This document shows positions 1-7,351 of a DNA stretch of 36,062 bases, in pieces. A program made the translations under genes and the position numbers. Within the stretch, counting starts at the first letter, position 1. Every line of letters begins with the position of its first letter. The notes under the pieces were generated by a model. That model saw only the letters and a list, made by a program, of their open reading frames with translations. It was not told where the DNA came from and did not search any database. The stretch is from Legionella quateirensis. Lineage in GTDB: Bacteria; Pseudomonadota; Gammaproteobacteria; Legionellales; Legionellaceae. The stretch covers positions 193,577-229,638 of the forward strand of contig NZ_LNYR01000048.1 of assembly GCF_001467955.1 (NCBI RefSeq), in the 5' to 3' direction.

Positions 1-131
1 AAGTGGCAAGAATGGGAACGGAGAGTGACGGGAATGGGATTTCGAAATAATATTACTGGTAATTCACTGCTAACTGTTTTAAATTATCCCTGTTTTAAAA
101 TAATAATATACATGGAATGAGTTACTAAATC

Positions 132-869
132 ATGAAAAAATTAACCCTGCTCTCTTTGTTATCTGCATTATCGTTCAGTTCTGTTATCCATGCCGGAGGT
201 ATGGGCGATTCAAATTTCTGCTGTGCTGCGTTTTTTTCGCTTGAAGGCGGATATACCTGGAATACAATAGATGGATATAATTTTGCTATAGTTGGCACCA
301 ATACTGTCATCACCTCAACAATTACCGATGATCAATATACTGCCCGTTTAGCTGCAGGCATGCTGAGCATGTTTGATGATCAATTTGGAGCAACTGGAGA
401 GTTAGGTTGGGGATACTATGGAAAAACCACTCTTAACCCCATAGGATTTGGTACTGCCGCCCGGGCACCCGCTTCTTTAACCATGAGCCACACAATATCC
501 GGATTTGATGCTTTATTGGGTATTGCTTACATGCAACCTTATTACAGTTTATCTTTGAAGGCAGGAGCCATGATCCAAAACATGCAGACGCATACAACTG
601 CCGTGTTCTCCCCAGCCTTTGCATTTCCGCTGATCAACAGCTACAGCGAAAAGAACAACCAGACAGCAGTATTACCTGAAATAAAATTAGGTGCGGCCTA
701 TAACTTTAATGAAAATTGGGCTTTGACTGGTTCTTATTTATTAGCTTTAGGCGGAAGTCCCAAAACAACCGGGGCGTTTAACCTGAATACATTGACCGGA
801 AGTTTAAATCTGAACACTCAAAATCCAACACTAAACTCCCTGTTAATCGGTGTCCAATATACCGTTTAA
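132..869 (+). CDS. Outer-membrane beta-barrel protein (exported, hypothetical)
   Basis: A 245-residue protein with a clear Sec signal peptide: MKK, a hydrophobic stretch, and a likely cleavage after the A of VIHA near residue 21. The mature part is rich in alternating polar/hydrophobic strands with many Gly, Tyr, Thr and Asn, and ends in a strand with aromatic Tyr close to the C-terminus (GVQYTV). These are hallmarks of a small outer-membrane barrel of the OmpW/OmpA-like surface-antigen type common in Legionella. Two adjacent cysteines (FCC) lie just after the signal peptide. No ligand or enzymatic role can be read from the sequence. The ATG is chosen because it begins the signal peptide; the ribosome site is weak. 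A good hairpin terminator follows, so the gene is probably monocistronic. Confidence 0.75.
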   Translation: MKKLTLLSLLSALSFSSVIHAGGMGDSNFCCAAFFSLEGGYTWNTIDGYNFAIVGTNTVITSTITDDQYTARLAAGMLSMFDDQFGATGELGWGYYGKTTLNPIGFGTAARAPASLTMSHTISGFDALLGIAYMQPYYSLSLKAGAMIQNMQTHTTAVFSPAFAFPLINSYSEKNNQTAVLPEIKLGAAYNFNENWALTGSYLLALGGSPKTTGAFNLNTLTGSLNLNTQNPTLNSLLIGVQYTV

Positions 870-890
870 CCTGTCATCTACACGATAATA

Positions 891-913
891 AAAGGCTCAT
901 GCGAGCCTTTTTT
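891..913 (+). terminator. Rho-independent terminator of the barrel gene
   Basis: Perfect 8-bp stem AAAGGCTC / GAGCCTTT around an ATGC loop, running directly into a T-rich tract, 22 bases after the stop codon at 869. The complementary A-run on the left arm may also let it serve the convergent minus-strand gene that ends at 950. Confidence 0.8.
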
Positions 914-949
914 ATTTATTAATGAATCAAAACCACCGAATATCCTGGT

Positions 950-1684
950 TTAGAAAAAAAGCAGATATTTATTATAATCAGTAATAAACTGTTGACTGTT
1001 ACGGTACTGGGTCAATGCCCTGTTAATATCTTCCAGCAAAGCCTGATCCTTCGAGTTTACAGCAACAGCCACTAAGGATTCAAAATGTAAGGGGCTGCCA
1101 AAATCTGCAATCAAATCTGATGAGTTATTACTCCAATATGATGCAGTGTAGGTATCAACAAATGCAAATCCAATTTTACCCCTGTTAAGCGCGTCAATCA
1201 TTTCATCATCCTGGCCATACAGAGAAACAATTGGGTTTTTGATTTTTAATATATTGATGTGTTGTTGATATGATTCATCGGTAATGCCAATTTTTTGATT
1301 ATATAACAGGTCTATAATAAATGGATTTTTGACCTGTTTTTTTAATCCAATCACGTGGGTTATATTAATTAAATAGGGAATAGAAAAGTTAACTTTTGAT
1401 GCATTCTTATCTGAAATGACCAGATCACTAACGGCGAGATCTACGGTACCATTTTCGACCTCGTTCAGCAGTCTATCTCTTTTAAATGCAATAAGTTCAC
1501 AATCAAATCTCATGGTTTTGCAAACGTAGCGAATCATGGAAACATCAAATCCATCAAAATGAGTTGGATCTAATTGAATTACAAATGGAGGATCAAAATA
1601 AGAAACACCAATTTTTAATGTTCGCCCATAAGTGCACAATGGAAGCAGAAATAGTAACATTATTATACAGTATTTTCTCACCAT
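950..1684 (-). CDS. Periplasmic solute-binding protein of amino-acid ABC transporter type (SBP_bac_3)
   Basis: A 244-residue protein with a signal peptide of about 20 residues (MVRKYC, hydrophobic core, CTYG). The mature start has the family-typical TLKIGVSYFDPPFV, followed by DGFDVSMIRYVC, the usual beginning of the type II periplasmic fold that binds polar amino acids. Further family landmarks are GTVDLAVSDLVIS near residues 118-130 and FAFVDTYTASYW near 173-185. Length matches the family. No permease or ATPase gene is next to it, so it is an orphan binding protein; partner transporter and ligand are unknown. An AAGGA ribosome site precedes the ATG. It converges on the barrel gene and shares the gap with its terminator. 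Confidence 0.85.
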   Translation of the reverse strand: MVRKYCIIMLLFLLPLCTYGRTLKIGVSYFDPPFVIQLDPTHFDGFDVSMIRYVCKTMRFDCELIAFKRDRLLNEVENGTVDLAVSDLVISDKNASKVNFSIPYLINITHVIGLKKQVKNPFIIDLLYNQKIGITDESYQQHINILKIKNPIVSLYGQDDEMIDALNRGKIGFAFVDTYTASYWSNNSSDLIADFGSPLHFESLVAVAVNSKDQALLEDINRALTQYRNSQQFITDYNKYLLFF

Positions 1685-1888
1685 CGCATCATCCTTGTTC
1701 TTTTGATTTAATTATAGATCATATTAATCAAAAATTACCTATCTTGTCAGAGCTCTAAATAACAATCAACTTCCAGGTTCATAAACTGATTGAATCTTCT
1801 TGAGCCTATGGATACATTCTTCCCTCAACCCCATAACCATTTTGGATACAGAGGTACTTTATTACCAGTACTATTCAGCAGATCGCAT

Positions 1889-1918
1889 TTGACTTTAATA
1901 GATCTCAATTTATATAAT
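1889..1918 (+). promoter_or_regulatory. Sigma-70 type promoter for the J-domain gene
   Basis: TTGACT at 1889-1894 and TATAAT at 1913-1918, separated by 18 bases, about 42 bases before the ATG at 1961. The -10 is a perfect consensus and the -35 differs at one base. An AAGG ribosome site lies at about 1949-1952. Confidence 0.65.
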
Positions 1919-1960
1919 GTGATCCCTTTTAGATCAAAAATTTAATCCAAGGTAGATCCA

Positions 1961-3490
1961 ATGCCCTTTACTTATAACAGCATCTTTGATGGTCCCAACA
2001 TAATAACTAAAAAAGATTTATGCGAACTATTAAATCTTGACACATCAAGACCCAATCTTGCTTTTAGCCCAGCCGAAATTAATAAAGCCTATAAAACTCG
2101 GGCATTAAGATTTCATCCTGATGGTCAACAAGCTCGATATGAGCAACCTATTCCTGAACAAGTCTGTAATACTCTAATACAAGACATCAAGTTAGCCAGA
2201 GATTACATGCTCGCAGGTGAGGACAATATTCCTGGAAAAGCATTTAAAGACAATCTCGCTCGATTTGAACCATCAGACTGGATAAGTACCCTGACTGATA
2301 TGCTACAAGCGACGAAAAATGGATCGGTAACTCTGACTCAAACGGTAAGTTGGCTTTATTTCTTCAGCAGCAGTCTTCTGGTGACCATCCCCCTGTCAAC
2401 CTATTCCGATGGGCAATTAAATTTTCGTTATATCAATACATTTTCGAAACAATTGGCTGCGATTCGACCTTTTCTAAAGGATATAGACGGCAGTTCAGTT
2501 GCAGTGTTTTTACTGATCCTCCGTGATTATATTAGTAGTGCGGAACAAATAAACGTGGAAGAAATCCTGGCTCGCATCAAAGAACTATCGCCAGAACTTC
2601 TTGATTCCATCGCTGAACAAAATAAACTGGATGCACTGCTTCAGGCAATTGCTGAAGCCGGTCAGGAATTAAAAAGTACCCTTACGGATAAGTTCATCAA
2701 TCAACTTCAATACATCATTGGATTTTGGCCACAACTGATTGCTAACATGCCAACATGGAAGAACATCATGAATGTTTTTTTCATCTCAACGATATTTACC
2801 GCAACCAGTTTACCCAAATTTATTAATGCATTAAAAGTAATAGCCGAAATAATCATTCAACAAAAAGGCTGGATAGCGTTTTTATTAACCGCCCTGCCCT
2901 TGTTGCTATTAAGTGCTTTAATGTTACCCGTTAACCTTGCAGTGCAACTGGCTCTTCCTCTTGCATGGATTAGCTTAAAAGCAACTTATCATATACTAAC
3001 CAACGGGTTTCTTGTGCTGTTCTCAGGTATTAACCTGTTGTTGTCACTTCTGCCAAACAGCAATCAATCCACAACAAATGCAGCATTCTCGCTCTTTGAA
3101 GGAAGCTTTAATTTAATTGTACGATTAAGCCTTAACATCGCGATTGAAACACTGGATTCAGTAATTTTTATACTGAGTAATAATAGTCCTCTAAGTTCAA
3201 TACAGACAAGCTTAAATACTGGCTTTGATTCTATGCTTGATTCATTACGTCCTGAAATCAAACCGGCAGAACAGTTGGAGCATGAAAACGATACTCGTGC
3301 CTTAGTGCCAATTGAAGATAAGACTGACAGTCCAAAAGTGCGGACTCAAGAGCCTACGCAACAATTTGGATTCTTTCCTAATAGTAAATTATTCAATGAC
3401 GAAGATTTATGGCTTAACCATTTGCTTAACAGCATTTCAGAAGCAGAGCGTTCTGATCCTGAAATGGCCGCTAACTTAACCGTCCAATAA
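1961..3490 (+). CDS. N-terminal J-domain protein with internal membrane segments; candidate Dot/Icm effector
   Basis: A 509-residue protein. Residues about 17-80 form a DnaJ-type J domain: an LCELLNL start, helix II ending in YKTRALRFHPDG with the HPD triad at 52-54 that stimulates Hsp70 ATPase, and a following helix with KLARDYML. There is no Gly/Phe region, zinc finger or DnaJ C-terminal domain, so this is not the housekeeping chaperone. Residues about 115-140 and 265-370 contain several long hydrophobic stretches, for example around QKGWIAFLLTALPLLLLSA, suggesting a multi-span membrane part. The polar, acidic C-terminus (LNSISEAERSDPEMAANL) resembles the glutamate-rich tails of many Legionella effectors. 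Co-chaperone-like membrane protein is an inference; recruitment of host or bacterial Hsp70 is possible. It has its own promoter. Confidence 0.7.
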   Translation: MPFTYNSIFDGPNIITKKDLCELLNLDTSRPNLAFSPAEINKAYKTRALRFHPDGQQARYEQPIPEQVCNTLIQDIKLARDYMLAGEDNIPGKAFKDNLARFEPSDWISTLTDMLQATKNGSVTLTQTVSWLYFFSSSLLVTIPLSTYSDGQLNFRYINTFSKQLAAIRPFLKDIDGSSVAVFLLILRDYISSAEQINVEEILARIKELSPELLDSIAEQNKLDALLQAIAEAGQELKSTLTDKFINQLQYIIGFWPQLIANMPTWKNIMNVFFISTIFTATSLPKFINALKVIAEIIIQQKGWIAFLLTALPLLLLSALMLPVNLAVQLALPLAWISLKATYHILTNGFLVLFSGINLLLSLLPNSNQSTTNAAFSLFEGSFNLIVRLSLNIAIETLDSVIFILSNNSPLSSIQTSLNTGFDSMLDSLRPEIKPAEQLEHENDTRALVPIEDKTDSPKVRTQEPTQQFGFFPNSKLFNDEDLWLNHLLNSISEAERSDPEMAANLTVQ

Positions 3491-3514
3491 CTTATTTCTC
3501 AGTAACTCTAATGA

Positions 3515-3539
3515 ATAATCCTCCTTTCAGGAGGATTAT
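3515..3539 (+). terminator. Hairpin after the J-domain gene (possible terminator)
   Basis: Perfect 10-bp inverted repeat ATAATCCTCC / GGAGGATTAT with a 5-base loop, 25 bases after the stop at 3490. The stem is strong, but the sequence after it (CTTATG) lacks a proper T-tract, so termination is likely but not textbook. Confidence 0.5.
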
Positions 3540-3624
3540 CTTATGTCAATTGCATACCTAATTGATTAAATATTCACCTTATGATAGCATGTATTTTTTT
3601 TAAACTTTATGGTCATAAATACAA

Positions 3625-5976
3625 ATGCTAGCACAACATGATACAACTCTGATAAATGACAAACAAGTTCTTACTGAAATGTTGAATCAATTAATAAACT
3701 ATATTCAGTCAAGTGGAAATGAATATCATGATGCAGATGAAACATTTAAACCATTCATATTGGGTACTTCATTAAACGCAATACAAAAATGCCTAAATAA
3801 TCCAGTTTTATACAGGATCACTAAAGCTGATACCATCCTGGATTATTTGCTCGAAATCATTAAATTACAAAGTACGATACAACCCCGTCTGACCGAAATA
3901 CACAATCCCCTGATTACTAAAATAATTGACAGTGAATGTTCACTGCTGCAAAACGTTTTAACAACAGCACAGAGTGAAAGCAGTTCTCTGCCATTGGATC
4001 AGTCCTGGATAACCTTTACCAGAATAAATGAACTCTTTAATCAATTAACCTCTGAAAATCAGCCAACTGCCAAAGCAAATGAACTTAAAGAAGCGCTCGA
4101 TAAGTGGCGTGCTGACTTAACTGCACGAGGTATTCAACAAAAAATTGATAAACAACTTACGCTTTTAAATGCCCTGCATGCGGATACCGATATTAGCTAC
4201 GATGACTTTATAGAGGTGATAACTTCTATCAAGGAACAATTAATTACAGTAAAACAAGAAGCTCAATCAGCCAATCTCGTTTCTTCAATCAATCTGATCT
4301 TCGAGACGTTTCGACAAATCGATATAAAAACAGCCCTCTTTATAAAAAGAGAGCTGGATAATGTCATAGATCAGATACAAAAAAATCCATGGGCCACCGT
4401 ATACAAAAAACAACAACTGTACTTCGACATCCTGAAACCCATGAGTAAACTTCTTGATGTGTTCACACTATTGGAGTTGTCGGAAGCAGAAAAACTAAAC
4501 TATATTAATCAATTACATGCAGGTTATGAATTATGTCGTGATGACAATTTCCTAGATCTTATGGAACGATTCGCTGATTTATTCTATAGCCAGGAACAAG
4601 ACAAATTACAGCCAATAACCAACTTTATTAAACAATCCCGAGACAGCGTTAATCCTGATCGTTCAATTCTTAAAAAGAAACGCGTTCATTTTAGTGAAAT
4701 AGAACCAACAGAACCAACAGAGTCAAAAAAAGAAACAGCGCAACATGAATCCAAAAGACGTCGGCTTCCAGTTGTAGAGTCCACTGAACAGCCCGATTCA
4801 CTCATAATACAATCCTTCGTTAATATCCTGTCTTCCATACTTAAACCAGGTGATCTAACCTCAAGAAAATTTGCAGCAGCAATGTTCTGCTCCCTTGGTA
4901 AAAGCATCTGGTCAGTCAAGGATTTACATAACAGTATCAAGGTTACCATAAACTATGAATTGTTAAAGCGTGCGTTGAAGTTATGTCCAGCTACTGAAGG
5001 GAATTTAATAAAAAGCCTTAACAATCAATTAGCCCTGTTAACAAAATCATGTCAAAGACAAATTGACGATTATGACAGATTTAGTTTAAGTACTACTCAA
5101 TCCTATAGTGATGCTGCTTTAACTCAAGATGAATTTAAAATAATTCTATCGGACATTGTGAATCAATTAAAGCTTTATACTCGAGCAGAATTAATTGATG
5201 GTGTTGTTGAACGGTTGCTCAACCAATGGATGGCAGGCTTAAAAGCAGATGGGTTTATCTTAGCCAATCATATAGATCAAATGGAACAAGGAATCCAGGG
5301 ACGTAGCCCAAGCCATGTCATCTCTTCTGCAGATCAAACCTCAACTCAAACTCGCAGTAGCAGAACTTTTAAGTGCCTCAGCGATGCGGTTACACATGCA
5401 AGCCCAGATGAATTTACTAATTATCTGACTTATCTAAAGGACTTAATGACAGATACTGCTACTTATCTGAAATTCCTGACTAACAAGACAAAGGGTAGTA
5501 CCGCATTACACACCGCATTGAAAAATGAACAGTTCAACAATCAGAATAATCTGTTAGTCTACATTAATGAAGTAAAATCTTTATTTGATTTGGATTCACG
5601 TTCATTCCAATCATTCCTGATATCTAAAACAACTTCAGGCTTTACCTTTCTACATCAGATTGCACTGCTTGGTAATCTAACTTTACTAACCTCATTCACT
5701 GATCTGCTCAAGAATGAATTGGGTTCCGAAGGTTATGCAAGAGCACTTAATACACAAACTGAGAATAGATATTTGCCATCGTGCCATTCCAGAACAGTAC
5801 ATTCTAAAGAGATAAATGCTTTTCTTGATCAGGAACGTAAATCTTATCCAGTACCTACTCGACTTGCCCCAGAACGAGCTGGATTTTTTAAAACGAACGT
5901 TGAAAGGGTATTAACAAGACCCAATCACATAGGATCGGATCATTCCAAATCGGATCATTGTGCAAACACAATGTAA
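3625..5976 (+). CDS. Large protein of unknown function with RVxF-like motif, basic clusters and weak ankyrin-like C-terminus; candidate effector
   Basis: A 783-residue, largely helical, hydrophilic protein with no signal peptide and no enzyme motif I recognise. A charged linker near the middle holds KKKRVHFSE (350-358), which fits the RVxF docking motif for eukaryotic protein phosphatase 1, and KRRR at 377-380. Together with K350-R353 this resembles a bipartite nuclear localisation signal. Toward the C-terminus, stretches beginning GSTALHTAL (about 625) and GFTFLHQIALLGN (about 670) look like degenerate ankyrin repeats (the TALH pattern). The last residues contain a short GSDHS/KSDH repeat. 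No good ribosome site precedes the ATG, so a start at Met19 is possible. The gene follows the J-domain gene on the same strand after a 134-base gap with a hairpin between. Effector status is an inference from these eukaryote-like features. Confidence 0.65.
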   Translation: MLAQHDTTLINDKQVLTEMLNQLINYIQSSGNEYHDADETFKPFILGTSLNAIQKCLNNPVLYRITKADTILDYLLEIIKLQSTIQPRLTEIHNPLITKIIDSECSLLQNVLTTAQSESSSLPLDQSWITFTRINELFNQLTSENQPTAKANELKEALDKWRADLTARGIQQKIDKQLTLLNALHADTDISYDDFIEVITSIKEQLITVKQEAQSANLVSSINLIFETFRQIDIKTALFIKRELDNVIDQIQKNPWATVYKKQQLYFDILKPMSKLLDVFTLLELSEAEKLNYINQLHAGYELCRDDNFLDLMERFADLFYSQEQDKLQPITNFIKQSRDSVNPDRSILKKKRVHFSEIEPTEPTESKKETAQHESKRRRLPVVESTEQPDSLIIQSFVNILSSILKPGDLTSRKFAAAMFCSLGKSIWSVKDLHNSIKVTINYELLKRALKLCPATEGNLIKSLNNQLALLTKSCQRQIDDYDRFSLSTTQSYSDAALTQDEFKIILSDIVNQLKLYTRAELIDGVVERLLNQWMAGLKADGFILANHIDQMEQGIQGRSPSHVISSADQTSTQTRSSRTFKCLSDAVTHASPDEFTNYLTYLKDLMTDTATYLKFLTNKTKGSTALHTALKNEQFNNQNNLLVYINEVKSLFDLDSRSFQSFLISKTTSGFTFLHQIALLGNLTLLTSFTDLLKNELGSEGYARALNTQTENRYLPSCHSRTVHSKEINAFLDQERKSYPVPTRLAPERAGFFKTNVERVLTRPNHIGSDHSKSDHCANTM

Positions 5977-6034
5977 TTAATAATTACTTTCAGAGTAGTA
6001 TGCAAGAAAGCACCGATAGGAAACGTCATTCCGT

Positions 6035-6081
6035 ACATCGTGAGAAACATAATATAATCGCTTTGTGGTTTCTCACGATGT
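6035..6081. repeat. 14-bp perfect inverted repeat
   Basis: Arms at 6035-6048 and 6068-6081 are perfectly complementary (ACATCGTGAGAAAC and its reverse complement) around a 19-base AT-rich loop. It lies between the end of the 783-residue gene and a truncated kinase remnant. It has no T-tract on either side, so it is more likely a repeat-element relic or structured RNA than a classical terminator. Confidence 0.6.
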
Positions 6082-6140
6082 TCAGTGTGTTGTGTTCACG
6101 GGGCAAAGAGGCGTTATAGGGTATAATTAAAACCGGCTAC

Positions 6141-6338
6141 TCACTTACTGATGCAACGAAACGAACTACAGATCAAATACCCCTCAGGTCCAATAAGCTG
6201 CCCAACATCAATAAAGCCTTTCAACACCTGCTCTACTGTATCCACACGCAAATACATGGTATTTAAATGACTGGCAATTCGTTTTGAAATAGTAGTTTTT
6301 CCTGTTCCAGGCAGCCCACCTAAAATAATCAGCATCAA
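6141..6338 (-). pseudogene. Truncated P-loop (AAA/zeta-type) kinase remnant
   Basis: A 65-residue frame that begins like a full small ATP-binding kinase: LIILGGLPGTGKTTISKRIA is an intact Walker A/P-loop, followed by TMYLRVDTVEQVL, typical of the AAA_33/zeta-like family annotated as AAA family ATPase, which is normally about 150-190 residues. After GPEGYLIC the family resemblance stops and the frame closes with SSFRCISK. The catalytic and lid parts are missing, so only the 5' third survives. The break point lies next to the inverted repeat at 6035-6081. It is probably non-functional; a short expressed peptide cannot be excluded. Confidence 0.65.
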
Positions 6339-6421
6339 TTTACCTGTTTACTTATTGATAATTCATCATCTAATATGATCTGGATAAATCGCTTAAATGT
6401 TGCTATTAGCCAAGAGTGTAC

Positions 6422-7327
6422 ATGAAAAAATATTTTTATATAGTGTTGGTTCATTTAGTTATATTAGTACTGCCGCCATTAACTCTTTATGCCCAAAATC
6501 AAGACACGAACACCTCCGATACAGGTCAACCTCCAAGTATAGGAAATTTTGGCCTACCTTCGTCACAACAACCCAGTCCACTGGTTTCATTTGGACAAAA
6601 TATAATCGACAAAGGACAGCGTCAAGTATTTATGGAGCCAACCTATATACAAGCACCACTTCAACACTTTACAACGGGCACGCCTTCTTTTCTCTACGGA
6701 ATTTATGACGAAGCATCACTTTTTATCAGCTTGCCTGTAGCAATGAGTTATAAAGATGACCTGGCTCATTCCTCCGGTGTATCTGATGCATTGATTCAAT
6801 TAGAATATGCCTTTTGGGAAACATCCAATAGCCAATATACGACTCAAGCTACGTTTGTAACTAATGCAACACTACCCACGGGCTCACTGGAGAAATCACC
6901 GCCTACAGGCGTCGGATCGCCCACGTTTTTTTTAGGCAGTACCTACAGTTTCACTTCTGTAAACTGGTATGGTTTTGTGTCACCTGGGGTCATACTCACA
7001 CCAATGCATAATTATTTCAAACCAGGGACACAATATTTTTATCAGTTTGGATTAAGCAGAACCCTTCTTAGTGCCCCCAATAAATATATTTTTGCGACCT
7101 TAGTCGAGTTAGATGGAATAATCACCGAAAAAGCCCAACTATTTGGTCAATCTTTGCCCGATACTGGGGGAAAGATTTTAGGGATTACTCCATCGCTCTG
7201 GTTTTCAACGAAACAGTTAACCCTTCAGCTGGGTATTGGATTACCCTTGGTTCAGCATTTAAATGGAGATCAACCTCAAAACAACTATATTCTTGTCGGT
7301 AACGCAGCATGGATTTTTAACTCCTAA
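6422..7327 (+). CDS. Exported outer-membrane/barrel-like protein
   Basis: About 301 residues. A signal peptide (KKYFYIVLVHLVILVLPPLTL, then YAQ) precedes a low-complexity Gln/Asn/Ser/Thr segment and then a series of amphipathic strands with aromatic residues (FLYGIYDEASLFISLP, FFLGSTYSFTSVNWYGFVSPG). It ends in a strand with Trp and Phe (NAAWIFNS), consistent with a transporter-like outer-membrane barrel, perhaps related to the MetA-pathway-of-phenol-degradation/porin-like group. A GTG at 6416 would add two residues; the ATG at 6422 is preferred because AAGAG sits at a workable distance upstream. Substrate unknown. It converges on the c-di-GMP gene ending at 7352. Confidence 0.65.
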   Translation: MKKYFYIVLVHLVILVLPPLTLYAQNQDTNTSDTGQPPSIGNFGLPSSQQPSPLVSFGQNIIDKGQRQVFMEPTYIQAPLQHFTTGTPSFLYGIYDEASLFISLPVAMSYKDDLAHSSGVSDALIQLEYAFWETSNSQYTTQATFVTNATLPTGSLEKSPPTGVGSPTFFLGSTYSFTSVNWYGFVSPGVILTPMHNYFKPGTQYFYQFGLSRTLLSAPNKYIFATLVELDGIITEKAQLFGQSLPDTGGKILGITPSLWFSTKQLTLQLGIGLPLVQHLNGDQPQNNYILVGNAAWIFNS

Positions 7328-7351
7328 TCAATGATGAATCCAACTGATTAT

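Noticed and set aside
6397..6708. 103-residue plus-strand frame overlapping the barrel gene at 6422
   Set aside because: The overlapping frame has a signal peptide and barrel pattern over 300 residues; the 103-residue frame has neither and ends abruptly.
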